This document shows positions 16,714-24,800 of a stretch of DNA of 39,014 nucleotides, one piece after another. The first letter of the stretch is position 1. Each line of letters starts with the position of its first letter. The DNA is from Saprospiraceae bacterium. Lineage in GTDB: Bacteria > Bacteroidota > Bacteroidia > Chitinophagales > Saprospiraceae. The notes beneath the pieces are model-generated. The model did no database searches and was not told the origin of the DNA. It worked only from the letters and a program-made list of their open reading frames with translations. The translations under genes and the position numbers were made by a program. The DNA lies in the NCBI GenBank assembly GCA_020629615.1, contig JAHDCZ010000020.1, forward strand, positions 1 through 39,014. The letters run 5' to 3'.

Positions 16714-17317
16714 ATTTTTCGCTTTCTTTATTTTGATTCTTCTTTCTTGCCAAGAAAAATCCATAACTGTCGATCCTGATCTTAAAGCCCATCGAGACAA
16801 TTACAAAGAAGGGTTTCTACATCAAGATCGATCTCCTCTTACAAAAGAAGATTTAGAATACCTTGATTTTTTTGGGAGTAATCCAGATTTTAAAGTAGAG
16901 GCAACATTTGAAGAAGATTTAAGTCCGGTACCTTTCAAAATGCCTACCTATAGTGGAAAGCAAAAGGAATTTGTGCGATATGGGACCTTTTATTTTAAAG
17001 TGCAAAATAAAAGACATTCATTGGAGGTTTATCGAAATCTAAGAGTTGTAAGCATGCCTCAGTACCGCAATGTTTTGTTTTTGCCCTTCAAGGATGAAAC
17101 AAATGATGTAACTACTTACGGCGGTGGTCGTTATCTTGACTTAAAAACTGATGATATCGTTGACAATAAAATGGTCCTTGATTTTAATCATGCTTACAAT
17201 CCTTGGTGTGCTTACAGTGATGGATTTAACTGTCCTATCCCACCGCGAGCCAACCACTTAGAGCTAGAAGTTTTAGCAGGAGAAAAGAAATTTAAGGGGA
17301 ATTATAAGAAGCAGTAA
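16706..17317 (+). CDS. DUF1684 family lipoprotein
   Basis: A 203-residue protein. The start at ATG 16706 overlaps the end of the propeller gene by 8 nt and gives a lipoprotein signal MNKFFAFFILILLSCQEK with the Cys in a LLSC box. An upstream in-frame extension would bury that signal and is rejected. The mature domain fits DUF1684: RDNYKEGFLHQDRSPL, LDFFGSNPDFKVEA, a central beta region (FYFKVQNKRHSLEVYR, LFLPFKDETN, TYGGGRYLDL), then the most conserved part DFNHAYNPWCAYSDGFNCPIPP and a closing strand. Two Cys in NPWCAYS and FNCPIPP are family hallmarks. The function of DUF1684 is unknown. The stop TAA shares a base with the ATG of the next gene. Confidence 0.87.
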   Translation: MNKFFAFFILILLSCQEKSITVDPDLKAHRDNYKEGFLHQDRSPLTKEDLEYLDFFGSNPDFKVEATFEEDLSPVPFKMPTYSGKQKEFVRYGTFYFKVQNKRHSLEVYRNLRVVSMPQYRNVLFLPFKDETNDVTTYGGGRYLDLKTDDIVDNKMVLDFNHAYNPWCAYSDGFNCPIPPRANHLELEVLAGEKKFKGNYKKQ

Positions 17318-18123
17318 TGTCTTTCTCGATAATAAAAGATCATCTAGGTCGAAATGTTCAAATCGAGCAAAATCTCAATAGGATCATTAGCCTTGTCCCA
17401 TCCCAAACCGAAACCATTTTAGAACTTTCAAATCCTTCCATACTCATTGGTCGTACCAAATTTTGCATTCACCCTCGAGGTGTCGTAGAAGATATTCAGA
17501 AAATTGGTGGGACCAAGAATCTAAATTTGGACTTGATTCGATCCATCAAGCCACAATTAATAATTGCTAACAAAGAAGAAAACAACAAGGATCAAGTTTT
17601 GGCTTGCGCCGAATTTTGTCCTGTATGGGTCAGTGATATTAAAAGCCCAGAAGATGGCATAAAATTGATTAACGATTTTGGAGTCATTCTTCAGGCAAAG
17701 GATAAAGCCAATGCACTGATTAAAGCGATTGCAACAGGACGGAAAGTTTTTGATCAAAGAACCATTCAAACCAAGAGAGCTGCATATTTAATTTGGAAAG
17801 ATCCATTCATGTCCGTAGGGAAAGATACCTACATCCATCATACGATGAAAAGTGCAGGTTTTATCAACATCTTTGCAGATCAATATAGATATCCAAGCTG
17901 CACATTGGACGAGATAATTGAACGTCACCCTGAAATAATCCTACTTTCCTCTGAACCATTTCCCTTTAAAGAAAAACATATTTCTGAATTGAGTCGTTAT
18001 ATCCCAGAAACGAAAATTATTTTAGTTGACGGTGAGATGTTTTCTTGGTATGGAAGTAAAATGCGAAAAGCCTACCCATATTTTTCTGAGATTCATAGCA
18101 AACTGTCGTCAAAAGAGAATTAA
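17317..18123 (+). CDS. BtuF-like helical-backbone metal receptor without signal peptide
   Basis: A 268-residue protein of the periplasmic-binding-protein-like superfamily (BtuF/FepB type). It opens with IKDHLGRNVQI and RIISLVPSQTETILEL, the usual N-lobe start, followed by IGRTKFCIHP, IGGTKNLNLDLIRSIKPQLIIANKEEN, and in the C-lobe AYLIWKDPFMSVGKDTYIHHTMKSAGF, PEIILLSSEPFPFKEKH and VDGEMFSWYGSK. These resemble cobalamin or iron-chelate binding proteins. Unlike transport receptors it begins directly with the domain: no signal peptide or lipobox, hence a probable cytoplasmic protein. No permease or ATPase for uptake is nearby. Overlap of one base with the DUF1684 gene places it last in the lepB operon. 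The ligand is unknown. Confidence 0.8.
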   Translation: MSFSIIKDHLGRNVQIEQNLNRIISLVPSQTETILELSNPSILIGRTKFCIHPRGVVEDIQKIGGTKNLNLDLIRSIKPQLIIANKEENNKDQVLACAEFCPVWVSDIKSPEDGIKLINDFGVILQAKDKANALIKAIATGRKVFDQRTIQTKRAAYLIWKDPFMSVGKDTYIHHTMKSAGFINIFADQYRYPSCTLDEIIERHPEIILLSSEPFPFKEKHISELSRYIPETKIILVDGEMFSWYGSKMRKAYPYFSEIHSKLSSKEN

Positions 18124-18161
18124 ATATTACAATTTTTCGTCATTCGTTTACTATTATGATG

Positions 18162-18169
18162 TAACTTTG
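18162..18169 (+). promoter_or_regulatory. -7 element of the subtilase gene
   Basis: TAACTTTG fits TAnnTTTG and lies 22 nt before the subtilase ATG at 18192. No well-spaced TTG is seen upstream. Confidence 0.4.
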
Positions 18170-18191
18170 TCCAGATTCAAAAAACAGTAAC

Positions 18192-19805
18192 ATGCGAATA
18201 TTTGCTTTAGTCTTTTCTTTTTGTATTGCTTTATTATTTCAAGTATCAGCCCAAGATGTCGCTACAAATCGAATAATCATTCAATTGAAAGAAAATACCA
18301 ATCTGAACAATTTTAAAAACCAAACCAATGCTTTAAGAAATGGCTTCCCGCAGATTAAAAAAATTAAGTACATTTCTAAAATTGAGAATTTAGCTGTTGT
18401 CATTCTCGAAGAACCAAGTTTAAATATTGACGAACTAGTTGAACAATTTGGGCATTTCGAAGATGTGCTCTTCTCTTCAACTGACCATAAAGTAGAATTA
18501 CGAAATACTCCTAATGATCCATTAGCAGGCGAACAATGGAACATGGAACTGATCAAAGCAACGGAAGCATGGGATGTAACGACCGGCGGAAAAAACTACT
18601 TTGGAGATGATATCGTTGTGGCAGTCATAGACAGTGGATTTGAATATTTACATGAAGATCTGATTGACAATGTTTGGACAAATCAAGCTGAAATACCAGA
18701 TGATGGAATCGATAACGATAATAATGGGTATGTAGACGATTATTATGGTCTAAATGTTCAAACAGGTACGGATGATCTGATACTTGATGACCACGGCACT
18801 CAGGTACTTGGAATTCTTGGCGGAAGAGGAAATAATTCAAAAGGAATATCAGGGGTCAACTGGAATATTAAAATCATGTTGATTACTGGAGCAAGTTTTG
18901 AATCAGAAATAGTTGAAGCTTATGCTTACGCAAAGGCACAGAGAATAAAATACAACGAAACAAATGGGATAGAAGGTGATTTTGTGGTAGCAACTAACTC
19001 TTCGTTTGGGATAAACAAAGCAGATGCTGACAATTTCGTTTTTTGGTGTTCTGAATATGACAAAATGGGTGAAGCCGGAATTCTAAGTGCCGTTTCTACT
19101 GCAAATATTAATCATGACGTGGATGTTGTGGGCGATATGCCAAGTACCTGTCCCAGCCCATTCGTGATTGCTGTAACAAATGTAACTTCTCAAGATGTGA
19201 TATCAACAGGTGCGGCGTACGGTTTCAATAATATTGACCTCGGCGCTCCGGGCTCTGGAACTACTAGTACCAATCTTAATAATAGCTATGATGTTTTCGG
19301 AGGAACCTCCGCTGCATGCCCACATGTTGCAGGTGCAATTGCATTAATGTACTCTATAGATTGTGAAGAATTTGCCACTTCTTATCGATCTGATCCATCA
19401 GGTACTGCAGCTATTGTCAGAAATTCAATTTTAGATAATGTTGATTCTAATGCTTCTCTCGATGGAAAAACTTCCACAGGAGGTCGTTTAAATATTTATA
19501 ATTCAATACTTGGTTTGGAAACAATATGTGGAAGCACCAATTCGGGCCCTTTAGCGATCAACCTTATAGCACCTAATCCGGGAGAAGATATTATGAGATT
19601 TCATTATACTACCAACACAACTACCCCTCATCAAATTTTGGTATTTGATGCCTCAGGGCGTCTCGTAATAGAAAATCAAATTAATGTGGCCTTGTTCGAT
19701 GATAAATCTTTCTACATTAACGTTAAGGACCTTTCTCAAGGTGTATACTTTGTCCATTTCAGTAATGAAGGCGAAGAGATAGTTGAAAAAATACTGGTAC
19801 GTTAA
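18192..19805 (+). CDS. T9SS-secreted S8 subtilisin-family serine protease
   Basis: A 537-residue secreted protease. A signal peptide (MRIFALVFSFCIALLFQVSAQ) is followed by a short propeptide-like segment (about 22-105) and the peptidase S8 domain with the full triad: Asp147 in AVIDSGFEY, His201 in DDHGTQVLGIL, and Ser373 in GGTSAACPHVAGAIALM. The oxyanion-hole Asn is probably in VATNSSFGI. A calcium-site-like insertion, DDGIDNDNNGYVDDYYG, follows the Asp box, as in many Bacteroidota subtilases. The last 80 residues (from about 457, LIAPNPGEDIM, VFDASGRLV, QGVYFVHFS, KILVR) are a type-A T9SS sorting domain, so the protein should cross the outer membrane by the type IX system and be released or surface anchored. 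A monocistronic unit with its own promoter. Confidence 0.95.
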   Translation: MRIFALVFSFCIALLFQVSAQDVATNRIIIQLKENTNLNNFKNQTNALRNGFPQIKKIKYISKIENLAVVILEEPSLNIDELVEQFGHFEDVLFSSTDHKVELRNTPNDPLAGEQWNMELIKATEAWDVTTGGKNYFGDDIVVAVIDSGFEYLHEDLIDNVWTNQAEIPDDGIDNDNNGYVDDYYGLNVQTGTDDLILDDHGTQVLGILGGRGNNSKGISGVNWNIKIMLITGASFESEIVEAYAYAKAQRIKYNETNGIEGDFVVATNSSFGINKADADNFVFWCSEYDKMGEAGILSAVSTANINHDVDVVGDMPSTCPSPFVIAVTNVTSQDVISTGAAYGFNNIDLGAPGSGTTSTNLNNSYDVFGGTSAACPHVAGAIALMYSIDCEEFATSYRSDPSGTAAIVRNSILDNVDSNASLDGKTSTGGRLNIYNSILGLETICGSTNSGPLAINLIAPNPGEDIMRFHYTTNTTTPHQILVFDASGRLVIENQINVALFDDKSFYINVKDLSQGVYFVHFSNEGEEIVEKILVR

Positions 19806-19861
19806 ACATTAGTCTTTTTCTAATATATTCATAAAAAATGACGAGATCATCAGAAAATTCA

Positions 19862-19892
19862 TTGGTAATTAGTAGAAAATACTGTACATTTG
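19862..19892 (+). promoter_or_regulatory. Promoter of the tRNA-Arg/rpmB transcript
   Basis: TTG at 19862-19864 and TACATTTG at 19885-19892 are separated by 20 nt, matching the Bacteroidota housekeeping promoter TTG-N19-21-TAnnTTTG. Transcription would begin about 19898, some 55 nt before the tRNA. Confidence 0.65.
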
Positions 19893-19954
19893 CAGACTGA
19901 AAAAGGGAGATCAATAGTGATCAACCTCATATGTGTAATTTATACCATATATAA

Positions 19955-20028
19955 GGCTTCGTAGCTCAACTGGATAGAGTACCTGACTACGGATCAGGAG
20001 GTTGAAGGTTCGAACCCTTCCGAGGTCA
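19955..20028 (+). tRNA. tRNA-Arg (anticodon ACG)
   Basis: A 74-nt cloverleaf. Acceptor stem GGCTTCG pairs with CGAGGTC (20021-20027, two G-T wobbles), discriminator A at 20028. The D-arm holds GCTC/GAGT, the anticodon arm is CCTGA-CTACGGA-TCAGG with anticodon ACG (A34 is normally modified to inosine, reading CGN Arg codons), and the T-arm is GAAGG-TTCGAAC-CCTTC. CCA is not encoded. It lies just upstream of rpmB, downstream of the only good promoter in the gap, so it probably shares a primary transcript with the ribosomal protein genes. Confidence 0.96.
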
Positions 20029-20044
20029 CAAAATGAATAAAAAT

Positions 20045-20059
20045 AGCTCTTATAGAGCT
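20045..20059 (+). other. Small hairpin between tRNA-Arg and rpmB
   Basis: AGCTCT-TAT-AGAGCT forms a perfect 6-bp stem with a 3-nt loop, 17 nt before the rpmB ATG. There is no T-run, so a terminator is unlikely; it could mark a processing site separating tRNA from mRNA or influence rpmB translation. Confidence 0.3.
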
Positions 20060-20075
20060 TTAAAAACAGATAAAG

Positions 20076-20324
20076 ATGTCTAGAGTTTGTCAACTTAGTG
20101 GAAAAAGACCAATTACTGGGAACAATGTTTCGCATTCTAACCAGAAAACTAAAAGAAGATTTTTACCAAATCTTCAAAAGAAAAGATTTTATATTCCAGA
20201 GAAGAATGAATGGGTTACTTTGAAAGTATCTACTTCATGTATTCGTACAATCAACAAATTAGGTTTATATGCTTACTTGAAAAAGCTAGAAGCCAAAGGA
20301 GTTGATACTGGTGTTAAATTATAA
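20076..20324 (+). CDS. rpmB: 50S ribosomal protein L28
   Basis: An 82-residue, very basic protein of the large ribosomal subunit. The L28 signature is clear: [20 protein letters not shown] near the N-terminus, then [18 protein letters not shown], and the late motif [18 protein letters not shown]. Only one Cys of a possible zinc-binding set remains at the N-terminus, as in Cys-minus L28 forms. First protein gene of the rpmB-rpmG-DUF4295 group; rpmG follows after 20 nt. Confidence 0.97.
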   Translation: MSRVCQLSGKRPITGNNVSHSNQKTKRRFLPNLQKKRFYIPEKNEWVTLKVSTSCIRTINKLGLYAYLKKLEAKGVDTGVKL

Positions 20325-20344
20325 TATTAAGAAGAATAAGAATC

Positions 20345-20533
20345 ATGGCAAAGAAGTCAAAAGGAAATAGAATTCAGGTTATTTTGGAATGTACAGAGCA
20401 CAAAGCTTCTGGACAGGCAGGTACATCTAGATACGTTACGCAGAAAAATAGAAAAAATACTCCTGATCGATTGGAATTGAAAAAATTTAATCCAATCCTT
20501 AAGAAATATACTATTCACAAAGAAATTAAGTAA
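20345..20533 (+). CDS. rpmG: 50S ribosomal protein L33
   Basis: A 62-residue large-subunit protein with the L33 pattern [33 protein letters not shown] and [14 protein letters not shown]. The four zinc-ligand cysteines of some L33 forms are absent except for the single ECTE Cys, so this is a zinc-independent form. Co-transcribed with rpmB upstream; the DUF4295 gene begins two bases after its stop. Confidence 0.97.
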   Translation: MAKKSKGNRIQVILECTEHKASGQAGTSRYVTQKNRKNTPDRLELKKFNPILKKYTIHKEIK

Positions 20534-20535
20534 TC

Positions 20536-20712
20536 ATGGCTAAAGTATCCAAAAACGCAAGGGTTGGACAAAGAGCTGCTAATGCAGGTTCTGGTAGAGA
20601 CTTTGTAAAAGTTGTCCAAAGCGTAAAAAACCCAGAAACAGGTAAATACAGTTACAAAGAACTTATGATTCACAAAGAAAAGGTGAAAGAGTTCTTTGCA
20701 AACAATAAATAA
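20536..20712 (+). CDS. DUF4295 family small basic protein
   Basis: A 58-residue Lys/Arg-rich protein: it begins MAKVSKNARVGQRAANAG, continues FVKVVQSVKNPETGKYSYKE and ends KEKVKEFFANNK. It fits DUF4295, a family found across Bacteroidota in exactly this place after rpmG. Its size, charge and position between ribosomal protein genes and ftsY suggest a ribosome-associated protein, but the role is not established by the sequence. The start ATG is 2 nt after the rpmG stop, and a strong terminator follows the stop codon by 6 nt. Confidence 0.92.
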   Translation: MAKVSKNARVGQRAANAGSGRDFVKVVQSVKNPETGKYSYKELMIHKEKVKEFFANNK

Positions 20713-20718
20713 TATATG

Positions 20719-20743
20719 AAGGGCTTTTATAGCCCTTTTTTTT
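20719..20743 (+). terminator. Rho-independent terminator after rpmB-rpmG-DUF4295
   Basis: AAGGGCT (20719-20725) pairs with AGCCCTT (20731-20737) around a 5-nt loop, with a run of eight T from 20736 to 20743. It ends the ribosomal protein transcript 18 nt before the ftsY start, so ftsY expression needs read-through or its own promoter. Confidence 0.9.
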
Positions 20744-20761
20744 ATCCAAAAAATTTAGATT

Positions 20762-21715
20762 ATGAGTTTTTTTAAGAATTTTTTTACCAAAGAAAAAGAA
20801 AAGGATCTTGATAAAGGCTTAGAGAAAACTAAAGAAAATTTCTTTGGACAATTGTCCAAGGCTATCGCAGGAAAATCCACCGTCGATGTTGATTTTTTGG
20901 ATGAATTAGAACAAATTTTAATTTCTTCCGATGTTGGTCTAGATACAACCATTAAAATAATTGAGCGACTTGAAAAAAGGGTTGCCAAAGACAAATACAT
21001 CAATACCAATGAACTAAATGACATTCTCAAAGATGAGATTGTCCGTATTTTGTCCGAAAACAATACCGTTGATTTAGAAGATTACGATTTCCCTCGAGAT
21101 CAAAAACCCTACATCATGATGGTCGTAGGTGTTAATGGTGTCGGTAAAACAACAACCATTGGTAAACTCGCCCACCAGTTTAGAAAAAAGAAAATCAACT
21201 TAGTTCTCGGAGCAGCAGATACTTTCCGAGCAGCAGCAGTGGATCAACTAAAAATATGGGCAGATAGAACGTATTCGTATTTCTACAATAAAGGAATGAA
21301 TTCGGATCCAGCTTCAGTAGCATATGAAACAGTACAATATGCACAAAATATGGATCTCGATCTCGCCATAATTGACACTGCCGGAAGATTACATACTAAG
21401 AAACATTTGATGATTGAATTGACTAAAATCAAAAATTCAATCAACAAAAAATTCCCAGGGGCTCCACACGAAGTATTATTAGTACTAGACGCCACTAATG
21501 GTCAAAATGCGATTGAACAAGCCAAAAAATTTACTGAAGCAACCAATGTTACAGGTATCGCCTTAACTAAGTTAGATGGTACTGCCAAAGGCGGTGTTGT
21601 ACTGGCCATTTCGGATTTGTTTAAAATCCCAATCCGTTATATTGGAGTCGGTGAAGGCTTAGAACATCTCCAAATATTCAACAAGAAAGCATTTGTTGAT
21701 TCACTTTTCAAATAA
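20762..21715 (+). CDS. ftsY: Signal recognition particle receptor FtsY
   Basis: A 317-residue SRP-type GTPase that docks ribosome-SRP complexes at the inner membrane. The short N-terminal region (MSFFKNFFTKEKEK, amphipathic) replaces the long acidic A domain of E. coli FtsY and probably binds the membrane. The N domain spans about 20-105 (SDVGLDTTIKIIERL). The G domain shows G1 GVNGVGKTTTIGKLA, AADTFRAAAVDQL (insertion box), G3 DTAGRLHTKKHLM, G4 TKLDGTAKGG and the final GVGEGLEHLQIF. Conserved gene order rpmG-DUF4295-ftsY. It starts right after a strong terminator. Confidence 0.97.
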   Translation: MSFFKNFFTKEKEKDLDKGLEKTKENFFGQLSKAIAGKSTVDVDFLDELEQILISSDVGLDTTIKIIERLEKRVAKDKYINTNELNDILKDEIVRILSENNTVDLEDYDFPRDQKPYIMMVVGVNGVGKTTTIGKLAHQFRKKKINLVLGAADTFRAAAVDQLKIWADRTYSYFYNKGMNSDPASVAYETVQYAQNMDLDLAIIDTAGRLHTKKHLMIELTKIKNSINKKFPGAPHEVLLVLDATNGQNAIEQAKKFTEATNVTGIALTKLDGTAKGGVVLAISDLFKIPIRYIGVGEGLEHLQIFNKKAFVDSLFK

Positions 21716-21843
21716 TTGAGATTATTTAGTGGCTTGTATAAATTTTGACGTCTAAATTACAACCGACAAATAATTTATTTTCGGTGTTTCCCATGAGTTC
21801 GATTTAGTTTATTTGCACTATTTTTCTAAAAAATTCTTTCGCT

Positions 21844-24800
21844 ATGAAAATGAATAAAAAGTTCTTTTCTCCCCTACTCATCATTGGTGCTATATTACTA
21901 CTCGCAAATTCTTCACAGCATCCCACTAGTGGATCTGGAGGATTTACGGGCGCTCCAGGAGATGGTACTTGTGCTGGTTCATGTCATGGCGGGACAGGAG
22001 GTGGTATTGATGGTACCATTAACATATCAGGATTCCCAGCGATGATCGTAGCAAATACAACGTATACTTTATCCATCGATGTCACGGCAACTGCCGGTAC
22101 TCCAGCAGAGGTAGGTTTTCAAATGGTCGCATTAAACTCTCTTAATTTAAATAGCGGCACATTTTCTAATCCGAGTACAGGCAGTAGCATTAAAATGGTT
22201 GCTGGCCGTTCGTATCACGGGCATAATCCGGCAGCTAGTATTTCCATAGGATCCACGGTTACTTGGACAGTAGATTGGACCGCACCTTCTAATCCTAATG
22301 GTGAAACAATTACTTTTTACGCGGGCTCAATTCTTGCCAACGGAAACAATAATAATGGTGGTGATAAATTTATCGCCACTAATGCCTCTGGAACCCTGAC
22401 AGGTGCAACAGTGCCTGTTACTCTTTCCATAACTGGACAAACAGATGTGATTTGTCAGGGAGAAATGAATGGAACTGCCACAGTATCTGTAACTGGCGGA
22501 ACTAGCCCTTATACTCTTTTATGGGACAATGGCGAGACGAGTAACACTGCAATGTTCCTTGATGCAGGGCTACATACAGTAGTCGCTACAGATGCCGTTA
22601 TGAATACAGGATCCACAACAGTGATGATCAATGAACCATCAGCAGTTGTTGGAAGTATCGTTAATCAATTTGATGCAACATGTTTTGGCTTTGCCGACGG
22701 TAGCGCAAATTTAGTAGCCACCGGCGGAACCCCACCTTATTCTTTTACCTGGCCGGACGCAATAGTGAGTCCAGCAAGATCTGACCTCGAAGCCAATTCT
22801 TATACGGTCGTTGTCAGTGATATAAACGATTGTTCAAGCAGTTTCGAAATCACCATTGGTCAACCTGCCCAACTAACTACAAGTTCGACGAAATTGACAG
22901 AACCTACATGTGGAAACTCCGATGGGCTTATTTCGGTAGGATCGGTAGGTGGCACACCAGGATATACTTATAGTTGGTCTACGGGAGAAAGTGGAAATTC
23001 AATTTCAGGATTGACTGCAGACACCTATACTGTGAGCACGACAGATGCAAATCTCTGTACCTCCATAGATTCGTTTACTCTATTTGATTCTAGTACAATC
23101 AATATTAGTGTCATAAATCAAACCGATGCCACTTGTAGTGAATTCGCTGACGGAACTGCTGAAGTTGAGGCAACTGGAGGAATGGGACCATACACTTTTT
23201 CTTGGAGCGATACTGGAATGGGAAACCTGAGGACTGATCTCCTTGCCGGAAATTATGTAGTTACTGTAGAAGATTCTAACAACTGTCTAGATAGTCTTAC
23301 TATTATCATTGGTCAGTTGCCGACCCTTATCGGGAGCATAGACCAAATTACCGAACCTACTTGTTTCGGTGATTCAAATGGAGGAGCTATCGTATCTGCT
23401 ACGGGTGGGACTCCACCTTATTCCTTTATTTGGCCAGATGGAACCGTCAATGACACGATCAATAACCTTACTGCTGGTGTTTATATTGTTGAGATAGTCG
23501 ATTCACTAATGTGTTCAAGTTCGATAAATATTCAGATTACTGAACCTCAACAAATTGTTATCACTCTGGATTCGCTCAATAGTCCACTATGTAATGGTGA
23601 CCAGAATGGCATGGTTGCATTAAGTGCTAATGGTGGATTGGGTAATTTATCATACCAATGGCCAGATATGTCCAATGATTCCATTCGCACTGATTTAGGC
23701 GCAGGTATTTATTGGATTACGGTAACGGATTCTTTGGCTTGTTTAGATAGTCTTCAAGTCATTCTATCTCAACCTACACAACTCGTTGCCAATGCGACCA
23801 CAACGGCAGAAACTACTTCTGGCGAAAATGATGGAACAGCAACAGCATCACCAACTGGTGGCACAATGCCGTATGAATACGATTGGTCAACGGGTGACTC
23901 CATAGCAATGATTATGGATTTAGCGCCTGGAAATTATGTCGTAACAGTTACAGATTCGAATGGCTGTGCCATAGAAGAAATTGTGGCAGTGGCGCCAGGT
24001 GACTGCTCAATGATGATCAATGTAAATACAACACCCGTCTCTTGCTTTGGAACCACGAATGGAACCGCGATCGTCAATGTAGTTGATGGAACAGCACCAT
24101 ACGAGTATGCTTGGTCTACCGATGACTCAACAAGCATTGTTACTGGATTAGCCACAGGAGTTTATAGTGTAACTGTGACAGATTCGTTGCTATGCCAATC
24201 AATTATTTCTAACGTTTTCGTAGATACACCTGAGGAAATCTCGGTGACGCCTGTTATTATAGAAGCCCCCGTTTGTGCCAACGAGTCCACAGGGGTGATC
24301 TCCGTAAGCTTAAACGGCGGCACAGGACCATTTTCATATGACTGGGAGTTGGGATCAACCTCGGATACACTGATCGGAGTTTTACCAGGATCATATCCAG
24401 TCACGGTAACAGATATAAATTTATGTACAGGATCTGGTATTGTGAACTTGGGAAATGCAGATTTTGAGTCGCCAATAAGCCTATTAAATGACATTACTTT
24501 AAACATCGACAATGCGGGTAACATCGATACTTTTGGTGATGCCGACATCGATGGAGGTAGTACTGATAATTGTGGTATTGCTGGATTTATTTATGATCAA
24601 AACCCATTTGATTGCATGGACATCGGTGTCCAAACACTTCTAATCGATATAGTTGATGACAATGGGAATGTAAAGAAAGATAGCATCACCGTAACCATCA
24701 TTGATGCTGTTCCGCCAAATGTTCTTTGTCCTACAGATATCGTAACAAACAATTGCAACCCACTAACTTTCCCCGAACCCACAGCATTTGACAACTGTGG

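Noticed and set aside
22420-24480. Possible CRISPR-like or tandem DNA repeat array
   Set aside because: The periodicity is at protein level (SprB modules of about 75 residues); DNA units are diverged and there is no short constant repeat with unique spacers.
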